In this document: one piece after another, positions 52,745-59,954 of the stretch
Layout: each line of letters starts with the position of its first letter
Position numbering within the stretch: position 1 is the first letter of the stretch
Source of the DNA: Lunatibacter salilacus
Lineage (GTDB): Bacteria; Bacteroidota; Bacteroidia; Cytophagales; Cyclobacteriaceae
Assembly: GCF_009797935.1 (NCBI RefSeq)
Contig: NZ_VOLC01000018.1
Span: 1 to 64,000 of the forward strand
DNA: 64,000 nucleotides
Direction of reading: 5' to 3'
Position numbers and translations under genes: made by a program
Notes under the pieces: generated by a model
Told to the model about the DNA's origin: nothing
The model's database searches: none
The model's input: the letters and a program-made list of their open reading frames with translations, nothing else

Positions 52745-54424
52745 ATGAGTAATGAAAAGATTATATTTTCAATGGCCGGGGTTTCCAAGATTTACCCTCC
52801 GCAAAAGAAAGTATTAAAAGATATTTACCTGTCATTTTTTTATGGTGCAAAGATCGGAGTACTTGGGCTTAACGGTTCGGGAAAAAGCTCCCTGCTCCGT
52901 ATCATTGCAGGTGTGGATACTGAATTTTTGGGAGAAGTGGTATGGTCTCCCGGCTATTCCGTGGGCATGCTCGAGCAGGAACCCCAATTGGACCCGGATA
53001 AAACCGTCAAGGAAGTGGTGGAGGAAGCGGTGGCCTCAACAGTGAACCTGTTGAAGGAGTTTGAGGAAATCAATGAGAAATTTATGGACCCGGCACTGAT
53101 GGATGATCCGGATGCCATGGATAAATTGATCGAGAAGCAGGGAGAGGTACAGGAAAAACTGGATGCCTGCAATGCATGGGAACTGGATGTTATGCTGGAC
53201 AAGGCCATGGATGCCCTGCGGCTTCCGCCAAGTGATGCCCCAGTCAAAAACCTGTCCGGAGGTGAAAAGCGAAGGGTTGCGTTATGCAGGCTCCTTCTTC
53301 AGGAACCTGATGTGCTTCTACTCGATGAACCCACCAACCACTTGGATGCGGAGTCGGTTCATTGGCTGGAGCAACACCTTAAAAACTATAAAGGCACGGT
53401 CATAGCCGTGACACACGACAGATATTTTCTTGACAACGTGGCAGGTTGGATTCTAGAATTGGACAGGGGTGAGGGCATACCTTGGAAAGGGAACTATTCC
53501 AGCTGGCTGGATCAAAAGCAGCAGCGCCTAAAGCAGGAGGAAAAGACCGAGTCCAAGCGTCAAAAGACGTTGGAGCGGGAACTGGAATGGATCCGTATGT
53601 CTCCAAAAGCCAAGCAGTCGAAGGGCAAAGCCCGGCTTAACGCTTACGATAAACTGGTAGGTGAAGAAGGAAAAGAGCGCGAAGCCAAACTGGAACTCTA
53701 TATTCCACCTGGACCACGACTTGGATCAAAGGTGATCGAGGCAAACGGCGTTTCAAAAGCCTATGGCGATAAGTTGCTTTTTGATAATCTTTCTTTTTCA
53801 TTACCTCAAGGCGGCATTGTAGGAGTCATCGGGCCAAACGGTGCAGGTAAATCCACATTGTTCAAGCTCATTACAGGGCAAGAAAAGGCCGATGCAGGGC
53901 ATTTTGAAGTAGGGGAAACGGTAAAGCTCGCCTATGTAGATCAAGAGCATGATGATTTGGACCCAAACAAAACCGTTTATCAGATTATATCGGAGGGCAG
54001 TGAATTTGTGAAGCTGGGGAACAAGGAAATGAATGCCCGTGCGTATGTGGGGAAATTCAATTTTGCGGGAGCAGATCAGGAGAAGAAAGTAGGCGTGCTT
54101 TCCGGTGGTGAGCGGAATAGGGTTCACTTGGCGATGACGCTGAAAAAAGGCGGAAACCTGCTGCTGATGGATGAACCTACCAACGATTTGGATGTGAATA
54201 CCCTTCGATCCTTGGAGGAGGCGTTGGAGAATTTCGGGGGATGTGCTGTGATCATTTCCCACGATAGGTGGTTTTTGGATAGGATATGTACGCATATTCT
54301 GGCATTTGAAGGGGATTCTCAGGTATACTGGTTTGAAGGCAATTTCTCCGATTACGAGGAAAACAAGAAAAAACGTCTGGGTGATCTTACGCCAAAGAGG
54401 ATTAAGTATAGAAATTTGAAGTAA
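52745..54424 (+). CDS. ettA: Energy-dependent translational throttle protein EttA
   Basis: This is a 559-residue ABC-F ATPase with two ATP-binding domains. Walker A motifs are GLNGSGKSS (residues 41-49) and GPNGAGKST, signatures [16 protein letters not shown] and [15 protein letters not shown], and Walker [11 protein letters not shown] and [10 protein letters not shown]. The arm insertion (about 105-140, [19 protein letters not shown]) and the linker between domains are as in EttA. It binds the ribosomal E site and gates translation by ADP/ATP ratio. Confidence 0.96.
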   Translation: MSNEKIIFSMAGVSKIYPPQKKVLKDIYLSFFYGAKIGVLGLNGSGKSSLLRIIAGVDTEFLGEVVWSPGYSVGMLEQEPQLDPDKTVKEVVEEAVASTVNLLKEFEEINEKFMDPALMDDPDAMDKLIEKQGEVQEKLDACNAWELDVMLDKAMDALRLPPSDAPVKNLSGGEKRRVALCRLLLQEPDVLLLDEPTNHLDAESVHWLEQHLKNYKGTVIAVTHDRYFLDNVAGWILELDRGEGIPWKGNYSSWLDQKQQRLKQEEKTESKRQKTLERELEWIRMSPKAKQSKGKARLNAYDKLVGEEGKEREAKLELYIPPGPRLGSKVIEANGVSKAYGDKLLFDNLSFSLPQGGIVGVIGPNGAGKSTLFKLITGQEKADAGHFEVGETVKLAYVDQEHDDLDPNKTVYQIISEGSEFVKLGNKEMNARAYVGKFNFAGADQEKKVGVLSGGERNRVHLAMTLKKGGNLLLMDEPTNDLDVNTLRSLEEALENFGGCAVIISHDRWFLDRICTHILAFEGDSQVYWFEGNFSDYEENKKKRLGDLTPKRIKYRNLK

Positions 54425-54428
54425 GTTT

Positions 54429-54478
54429 AAAAAAGCCGGAAAGGGGTGGGGTTTCCCAGGTCTTTTCGGCTTTTTTTT
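54429..54478 (+). terminator. ettA terminator
   Basis: AAAAAAGCCGGAAAG pairs with CTTTTCGGCTTTTTT around a 17-20-base loop, ending in eight T; directly after the stop. Confidence 0.85.
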
Positions 54479-54607
54479 ATTTTCCTATAGCGATTTGAAA
54501 TTGAATAGGATTTTTTGGCGGTTTTCTGTTTATGAAAATACGTTCTAAGGAGAGCAAAATTAAGAGTTATGGCTCAACCTAGAAGTTAGCACCAATACTA
54601 TAATAAA

Positions 54608-55009
54608 ATGAGCTTAATCGATCATATTGAAAAATGGATTATAAAAATGTTCAAATTCAATGAAAGGGAGACTGGAGGAACTGATGCATTTTATTTTCCA
54701 GAAGGAATCGTAATTGAAAAAATAACCACTGAAGACGAGCACGTTTATGGATACTTTAGTTCTAAGAAAAAGACCTATTATTTCACAAATACTTCATTAG
54801 TAATTGATAACGGTCAGACAGAACGTATTAGAATACACGATATAACTGCAACCAATGGAGCATTTCGTTCCGACCATAAGGCTATTTTCGTCGAAGCAGC
54901 AGGTAAAAAAATTAATATTACTATTTCAGATTTTCCCTATCGAATTCAGCAACTCTTTTTGTTTGGAAGAATGCTGGGAAGCCAATGGATAGGTTGTGAC
55001 TGTTATTGA
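54608..55009 (+). CDS. Hypothetical protein of the accessory island
   Basis: This 133-residue soluble protein has a PH-like or beta-rich character (FPEGIVIEKITTEDEHVYGY, KKKTYYFTNTSLVIDNGQ). I recognise no family. Composition is AT-rich like the rest of the island. It lies about 100 bp upstream of the DUF4062 gene on the same strand and might belong to that system. Confidence 0.55.
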   Translation: MSLIDHIEKWIIKMFKFNERETGGTDAFYFPEGIVIEKITTEDEHVYGYFSSKKKTYYFTNTSLVIDNGQTERIRIHDITATNGAFRSDHKAIFVEAAGKKINITISDFPYRIQQLFLFGRMLGSQWIGCDCY

Positions 55010-55106
55010 AGCGGAAGAGTATGACCTTAGTCATCCTGTACATTTTGTCATTGAAGCGTTGCATAGTGTGGTGGAGGTGGGGATAATTAAGGAGCCGTTG
55101 AAATAA
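54993..55106 (+). pseudogene. C-terminal remnant of an unidentified gene
   Basis: A 37-codon frame after a stop reads VIEAEEYDLSHPVHFVIEAL, then HSVVEVGIIKEPLK and stop at 55106. Its protein-like composition, without any start, suggests the tail of a lost gene just before the DUF4062 gene. Confidence 0.35.
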
Positions 55107-55116
55107 ATTAGAGCTT

Positions 55117-55710
55117 ATGACAGCAGATGGGAAAATAGAAGTTATGGTAGCATCTTCGGTTATTGGTTACGAAGATCAAGTGGAACGTGTATGCGGACTG
55201 TTTGAACAAATGGGCTATCATCCCATCAGCTCACATTACAAAACAATGCCTGTTGACCCTTCAAAACGAAACTTGGAAAACTGTTTGACAGCAGTTGAAA
55301 ATTGTGATGTATTTTTCGGCATATTAAGACCCTTTTATGGTACAGGCGTAATTGGAGAAACTTCAATCACTCACGAAGAAATGAAAAAAGCCATTAAAAT
55401 GAAAAAGCCCAGATGGTTTGTTGCCCATCGTGATATTCGTGTGGCTAGAGTGCTTTTGAAGCAATATAGGTATTTACCTGATGGGAGTTTGAATCCTGAT
55501 TTTGCATACAAATCAAATAAGTTGATGGATGACATTCGGGTAATTGATATGTACAATGATACTATTTTGAATGACATACCAGCAGAGGAACGTGTTGGGC
55601 ATTGGACGGATGAGTATTTCAATATCAAGGACATTGAAAAGGTTATTGAAACCCAGTTTGGCAAAATGGAAAGAATTTTTGACATCATCGAAAAAATGAA
55701 AACAGTATGA
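55117..55710 (+). CDS. DUF4062 (TIR-like fold) protein
   Basis: This is a 197-residue soluble protein. The DUF4062 pattern is visible: EVMVASSVIGYEDQVERVCG (first strand and helix), VENCDVFFGILRPFYGTG, and SITHEEMKKAIKMKKPRWFV. DUF4062 is a TIR-related Rossmann-like domain often found in NTPase and defence proteins. The glutamate in SITHEEM stands where TIR enzymes carry a catalytic acid, though activity is unproven. Its stop overlaps the ATG of the AlbA_2 gene (ATGA), so the two proteins are made together. Confidence 0.8.
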   Translation: MTADGKIEVMVASSVIGYEDQVERVCGLFEQMGYHPISSHYKTMPVDPSKRNLENCLTAVENCDVFFGILRPFYGTGVIGETSITHEEMKKAIKMKKPRWFVAHRDIRVARVLLKQYRYLPDGSLNPDFAYKSNKLMDDIRVIDMYNDTILNDIPAEERVGHWTDEYFNIKDIEKVIETQFGKMERIFDIIEKMKTV

Positions 55711-57197
55711 AAATAGGTGATGTGAACTATATACAAGATTTATTGCAGAAGAAGGAATCCACAACTTTGGAGTTTAAAGCTCGCTTTGACAAAGTAGGCA
55801 GTGCTAAAGTGATTTGTTCTTTTCTCAATCGAGATGGCGGACAATTGGTAATTGGGGTTGAAGAATCACAAAAAGTTATGGGCGTTCAAAATGCTAAGAA
55901 TTTGGCATTGGAATTTAAAAATCACTTGATCACAGAGATTGTTCCTGAACCTGCAATTTCGGTCGATATTCAAAAAGTAGAAAAGAAAGAATTGCTCGTT
56001 ATTTCTGTTTGGAAAGGTCCAAATCAGCCCTATATATACAATGGAGGGGTTTATTACCGAGTAGGAGCTTCAACTGTGCAGGCAAGCTCGAAGCAACTAG
56101 CTGAATTAATTCACAAAGAAACTGACCGCAATCAGCGGTGGGAAACCAAGTCTGCTATTGAAGTGGAGGTTGAAGAAATAGACTTGAGTGAAGTTTTGGA
56201 TTGTATAGAAGATTCCAACAATACTGGACGTGAACAAAGTTTACCCGACAATCCACTTCAATTTTTAAATAAATACGGTTTATACAAAAATGGCGACTTC
56301 ACGAATGCGGCAGTTGTTCTTTTTGGAAAAAATCCTGTAAAGTATTTTCCACAAGTGCGGGTGCGTTTATCTGTTTTCAAAACTGACAAAACTGGTGAAC
56401 GGCTTCTTTATGATAAATATTTTGACCATAATTTATTCAAATCAATTCGACAGTTAACGGATTTCTTTGATTTGGCTTATGGTGTTTCCAGCTCCTTTCA
56501 GTCCACAAAATGGACTCGAACAGATAAAGTTTCTTTTCCAAGGTTAGCAATTCGAGAAGCCATTCTGAACGCCTTCGTTCATCGGGATTACTCTTCCTTT
56601 TCAAGTACCATAGCAATTAATATTTACCCTGATAAGCTACAAATAAATAGCTATGGAAAATTACCAAAGGGAGTTAGTGTCAAATCATTATCCGAAGACC
56701 ATTTGTCTATCCCCGTTAACCCCGACATTGCCCACATTTTCTTTTTGAGAGGCTGGATAGAAAAAATCGGGATTGGAACTGTAAAAATGATCGCTCACTG
56801 CAAAGAACTTGGTTTCAAAACACCTATATGGAAGGTAAAAGGCAATACAGTATCTGTTACATTTCCTGATGTAGTAGTTCCATTTAACTACACTGAGGGA
56901 ATAACTGAGGGAATAACTGAGGGAATAACTCGATTGGTAGATGAGGGAGTATCTGAGGGAGTAATTGAGGGAATAACTGAGGGAGTAAAGGAGTCTATGG
57001 TTCAGATAGTTTCACTGATTCTAACTGAAAAAAGCATTAGAGCATCTGAAATCGCTGAAAAACTTAATAAGCCTTACAAGACGTTAGAGCGTCACATTTC
57101 TGTGCTTAAACAACTTGGTGCAATTGAATTTATAGGGTCTAATAGAACTGGCGGTTATAAAGTAACTGAAAAATTTAGGAATCTAAGCGTTAAATAG
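55707..57197 (+). CDS. AlbA_2/Schlafen-like ATP-binding protein with HTH
   Basis: This 496-residue protein starts with an AlbA_2 (Schlafen AAA-4) domain at about residues 13-135 (ESTTLEFKARFDK, GGQLVIGVEESQKVMGV, YYRVGASTVQASS). Residues about 270-390 match the ATPase-type C-terminal domain of RecG-like proteins (AIREAILNAFVHRDYSSF, INSYGKLPKGV, RGWIEKIGIGT). A repetitive linker (EGIT/EGVS units, about 395-428) leads to a C-terminal winged helix (ASEIAEKLNKPYKTLERHI). Such proteins are annotated as transcriptional regulators or defence factors. Translationally coupled to DUF4062. Confidence 0.85.
   Translation: MKIGDVNYIQDLLQKKESTTLEFKARFDKVGSAKVICSFLNRDGGQLVIGVEESQKVMGVQNAKNLALEFKNHLITEIVPEPAISVDIQKVEKKELLVISVWKGPNQPYIYNGGVYYRVGASTVQASSKQLAELIHKETDRNQRWETKSAIEVEVEEIDLSEVLDCIEDSNNTGREQSLPDNPLQFLNKYGLYKNGDFTNAAVVLFGKNPVKYFPQVRVRLSVFKTDKTGERLLYDKYFDHNLFKSIRQLTDFFDLAYGVSSSFQSTKWTRTDKVSFPRLAIREAILNAFVHRDYSSFSSTIAINIYPDKLQINSYGKLPKGVSVKSLSEDHLSIPVNPDIAHIFFLRGWIEKIGIGTVKMIAHCKELGFKTPIWKVKGNTVSVTFPDVVVPFNYTEGITEGITEGITRLVDEGVSEGVIEGITEGVKESMVQIVSLILTEKSIRASEIAEKLNKPYKTLERHISVLKQLGAIEFIGSNRTGGYKVTEKFRNLSVK
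56892..56987 (+). repeat. 12-bp tandem repeats in the AlbA_2 gene
   Basis: ACTGAGGGAATA occurs three times in a row (56892-56927); after a 12-bp interruption four similar units (GATGAGGGAGTA, TCTGAGGGAGTA, ATTGAGGGAATA, ACTGAGGGAGTA) follow at 56940-56987. Each unit encodes four residues (TEGI/SEGV), so slippage would change linker length without breaking the frame. Confidence 0.9.
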
Positions 57198-57310
57198 TTT
57201 TGAGATGAAAATAAAAAGGTTGGGGAAGAAGCCCGATGCCCTACCCTACGTTTTGCGGCATGCGGGGTGAAGTGGTTATATTCAAGCTCAGTTTTCCAAA
57301 ATTTTAGGTA

Positions 57311-57435
57311 GGTGGTGACTGCGGTATGTTTTGCTGTTGAAAATCCATAATTCCGAAACCGAAACGCCAAGATCACGTTGGGAAAGGAAGATATAGACGG
57401 AATATGGTAAGGGAGGAGGGTGTATTAGATTGTTG
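57311..57435. repeat. Dispersed repeat 2, left copy (flanks the ParE module)
   Basis: This lies in the gene-free gap 57198-57482 and matches 58161-58289. Shared blocks are TGCGGTATGTTTTGCTGTTG, then AAAATCCAT, CGAAACCGAAA, GCCAAGATC and GATATAGACG. On the minus strand both copies keep the frame FRFRxxGFSTAKHTA. The two copies are direct repeats on each side of the toxin-antitoxin pair. Confidence 0.85.
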
Positions 57436-57444
57436 TACAACAAT
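57429..57444. promoter_or_regulatory. 16-bp palindrome upstream of the ParE-type operon
   Basis: ATTGTTGTACAACAAT is a perfect palindrome 38 bp before the antitoxin ATG. A TAATTTAG (57471-57478) resembling a -7 element follows, so the palindrome lies in the -33 region and is a likely autoregulatory operator. Confidence 0.55.
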
Positions 57445-57482
57445 TGAACAAGGAAATCGATTAAGATTCGTAATTTAGGGAT

Positions 57483-57716
57483 ATGGAAATGAACTTACAG
57501 GCGACAAAACTTGAATTGATTCAATGGCTTTCAACTATTGATAACCCAAATATCATTGAAAAAATTCTGGCCATTCGAAACAATGAAAAGGAAGATTGGT
57601 GGGAGAATTTATCAACTCTCGAAAAAGATTCGGTCAATAAGGGCATTGAGGATGCTGATGCGGGTAATCTAAAAGATCACGGTCAAGCCAGAAAGATATA
57701 TGGTAAATGGCTTTAA
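57483..57716 (+). CDS. Antitoxin of the ParE-type pair
   Basis: This 77-residue acidic protein begins MEMNLQATKLELIQWLSTID and includes WWENLSTLEKDSVNKGIEDA. It resembles the small antitoxins that precede ParE/RelE toxins in Bacteroidota. It overlaps the toxin gene by 17 bp. The start could be the ATG at 57483 or the second one at 57489. Confidence 0.75.
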   Translation: MEMNLQATKLELIQWLSTIDNPNIIEKILAIRNNEKEDWWENLSTLEKDSVNKGIEDADAGNLKDHGQARKIYGKWL

Positions 57717-57999
57717 GATTCGGTGGACAGATCATACCTTATTCGAATTATCGGAAACTGTAAAGTACTTAGAAGAAAATTGGACAGAAAAAGAATTGAT
57801 TCAATTCGCAAATGCTGTCGATAATACGGTTGAGATTATATCCCGACATCCTGAAATTTATCCGGTTTCTAACAAGAAAAGGAAAATCAGGAAAGCTGTA
57901 GTAGATAAAAATAACATTATATACTATAGGGTAGTAAAGGACTCAATTCAAATTCTCTCGGTATTTGGAACGAAGCAAGATCCTTCGAAAAGGAAATAG
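57700..57999 (+). CDS. ParE/RelE-superfamily toxin
   Basis: This is a 99-residue protein with the ParE fold: KIRWTDHTLFELSETVKYLE, a long first helix, then YPVSNKKRKIRKAVVDKNNI and IIYYRVVKDSIQILSVF. ParE toxins poison gyrase; RelE relatives cut mRNA. No RelE catalytic triad is obvious, so ParE-like is the better guess. It overlaps its antitoxin by 17 bp and looks intact. Confidence 0.85.
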   Translation: MVNGFKIRWTDHTLFELSETVKYLEENWTEKELIQFANAVDNTVEIISRHPEIYPVSNKKRKIRKAVVDKNNIIYYRVVKDSIQILSVFGTKQDPSKRK

Positions 58000-58022
58000 A
58001 TAACCGTTGCGCATAAGCGCAT

Positions 58023-58154
58023 CTCCTGTGACATCCGGTAGTAGCAAGTATTTGTCGCCGAATCCACACGCTTGGCCTCTATGACCGACGAGGATGCAGA
58101 AGGTAAAATTGTATTTTTGGAAAAGATGAAGCCATATGTTAAGAATATAAGTGG
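58023..58154 (+). pseudogene. Fragment of the 3' end of menB
   Basis: The sequence aligns with the last ~140 bp of the intact menB at 16341-16479. The conserved block CTATGACCGACGAGG and the translation MTDEDAEG..FLEK.KP match MTDEAEEG..FLEKRKP in menB. Upstream, GTATTTG followed by GCCGAATCCACACGC parallels GTATTTGCGGGCGAAGCCAC. It is degraded, has no start and cannot be functional. Confidence 0.8.
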
Positions 58155-58160
58155 AAACCG

Positions 58161-58289
58161 TGGGTAGGTTGCGGTATGTTTTGCTGTTGAAAATCCATGT
58201 TTTCGAAACCGAAATGCCAAGATCCCAGTCGGTAAAGAAGATATAGACGCGATAGGGTGAGGGGAGTTGCGTATATAGGATTGATTGTT
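58161..58289. repeat. Dispersed repeat 2, right copy
   Basis: This is the second copy of the element at 57311-57435, directly following the menB fragment. The distance between copies is 850 bp, just enclosing the ParE-type module and the fragment. Confidence 0.85.
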
Positions 58290-58322
58290 AGGGGCAAGTT
58301 TGGGGGGGTGGACGGAAAAAAT

Positions 58323-58329
58323 AAAGGAG
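58323..58329 (+). promoter_or_regulatory. Shine-Dalgarno site of the SDR gene
   Basis: AAAGGAG lies 9 bases before the ATG at 58339. Strong Shine-Dalgarno sites are uncommon in Bacteroidota genes, including most in this window; this decides the start and hints at a foreign origin. Confidence 0.7.
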
Positions 58330-58338
58330 ATTAGATTT

Positions 58339-59229
58339 ATGATTGATTACAGATTAAAAGACAAAGTAGTACTTATAACAGGAACTAACAATCCAAAAGG
58401 GATTGGTGCGACAATGGCACTATCATATGCAGAGCAAGGTGCAAAGGTTGCAATGGTTTATAAAAAAATGGATTTTGAATATAAAGAAGAATTAGCTACA
58501 GGCGATTGTGTTGATTCTTATTTTAAAGCATTATCTATGGATTGCTCAGAAGTAGAAAGGGCAATTTCAAATATTACTAAAGATTATGTTATCATTGAAT
58601 CAGACATTTCCATTGCAAATAATATTGTTGACATTTACGATAAAACCGAATCTACACTTGGCAAGGTAAATATCCTTATTAATAACGCAGCTGGATATCC
58701 TGTTCAAGATAGCATATTCAACATACAAAATCAGGATATTAAATGCACTTATGAGACAACTGTGCAAGGTACAATTATGATGATACAAGAGTTTATTAAA
58801 CGTGGATATGATGGATTAATTGATTCTGGTTTTAAAGATATACAAGAAACATCAATTAGCTATGGAACTCATAAGCCATTAAGCACTAATCGTCATTATG
58901 GAAGGATTATCAATTTTAGTACAGATACAGCACAGATTATGTCAGGGCAGATTGCCTATGGTTCAAGTAAAGCAGCTATTGAGGCTCTAACACGTTCAAT
59001 TGCAATGGAAGTTGGATATCTTGGTGTAACAGTTAACACAATAGCACCTGGGCCAACTCAAACAGGCTGGATGAATGATGAGTTGATAGAGAGTGTGTTA
59101 CCTCAGATTCCAATAGCAAGAATAGGCACCCCACAAGACATTGCTGATACTGTCTTGTTTCTAACGTCTGATAAGGCTTCTTGGGTTACAGGACAGGTAA
59201 TCAAAGTGTCTGGGGGGCACGGGTTATAA
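58339..59229 (+). CDS. Short-chain dehydrogenase/reductase, probably acquired
   Basis: This is a 296-residue NAD(P)-dependent oxidoreductase. The Rossmann motif TGTNNPKGIG is near the start, NNAAG follows, and the catalytic tyrosine and lysine are in AYGSSKAAIEALTRSIAMEV. The C-terminal PGPTQTGWMNDELIES and FLTSDKASWVTGQVIKVSGG complete the classical FabG-like fold. I start it at 58339 because of the AAAGGAG site; a longer frame begins at 58285. It is AT-rich with Firmicutes-like signals. The substrate is unknown. Confidence 0.88.
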   Translation: MIDYRLKDKVVLITGTNNPKGIGATMALSYAEQGAKVAMVYKKMDFEYKEELATGDCVDSYFKALSMDCSEVERAISNITKDYVIIESDISIANNIVDIYDKTESTLGKVNILINNAAGYPVQDSIFNIQNQDIKCTYETTVQGTIMMIQEFIKRGYDGLIDSGFKDIQETSISYGTHKPLSTNRHYGRIINFSTDTAQIMSGQIAYGSSKAAIEALTRSIAMEVGYLGVTVNTIAPGPTQTGWMNDELIESVLPQIPIARIGTPQDIADTVLFLTSDKASWVTGQVIKVSGGHGL

Positions 59230-59406
59230 TTGAAGTTCTAAACAAGGATAAATTGAATAAGATAAGAACCAGTCCCTTACAGACGATGTGCAAAAAAACG
59301 GGTTCAGGTCTTATATGAAGTTTTGTGCTGGGTGTCGTTTTCAGTATTGACAGACAGTTTAGTGCTTAAAAAAGCAGATCAATTTAAAATTTCGTGCCTT
59401 TAAAAG

Positions 59407-59647
59407 ATGGAAAATCCACTTATTTATTAAACGAATCACCATTAACCCTGAAATTTGTCACGGGAAACCTACCATTAGGAATAAGCGGTACACTGTAGAT
59501 TTGATTCTCGACCTTTTGTCCGCCGGATCAACTCATGCTGAAATATTGGAAGATTACCCTAATCTGGAAGAAGAAGATATTTTAGCATGCTTAGCCTATG
59601 CGACCAAAGTAACAAAGTATTCGAGCTACACTAGAATTTCAGAATGA
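59407..59647 (+). pseudogene. DUF433 antitoxin, frameshifted
   Basis: The frame ending at 59647 reads RITINPEICHGKPTIR, then TVDLILDLLSAG and LEDYPNLEEEDILACLAYA, the DUF433 (VapB45-like) antitoxin pattern. The only nearby ATG (59407) is in another frame and reaches a stop after seven codons, so the gene appears to have a frameshift near its start. Its stop overlaps the ATG of the toxin remnant (ATGA). Confidence 0.75.
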
Positions 59648-59760
59648 AGCTGATTGTGGATGCGCAACTTCCAACAAAGTCTTTAGAAACCTCTCTATGT
59701 CGGAGACTTTATTGCTCCGAAATCCCACACAAACGTTTATACTTGGCCGTTGGGAAATAA
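59644..59760 (+). pseudogene. DUF5615 PIN-like toxin, truncated
   Basis: MKLIVDAQLPTKSLETSLCR is the start of a DUF5615 PIN-like protein (family length about 110-120 residues), but the frame ends after 38 codons. It is the usual downstream partner of DUF433. The bases to 59954 contain no recognisable continuation. Confidence 0.7.
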
Positions 59761-59954
59761 TAGAATAATAGAATATCGATATATTTTATTACCGCACGTT
59801 TCCAAAAGCATCCATACTGGGGACCTAGTCAAAATCGAAACATTTTCGAAAACACTTCCCCCCACCACGAAATCATTCTTCTTTTTCCTAAAATATCCAC
59901 TGATATTATCGCCTTTTTTGTTTCTTTGTGTCCTGAATTACTGCTTGAAGAAAC

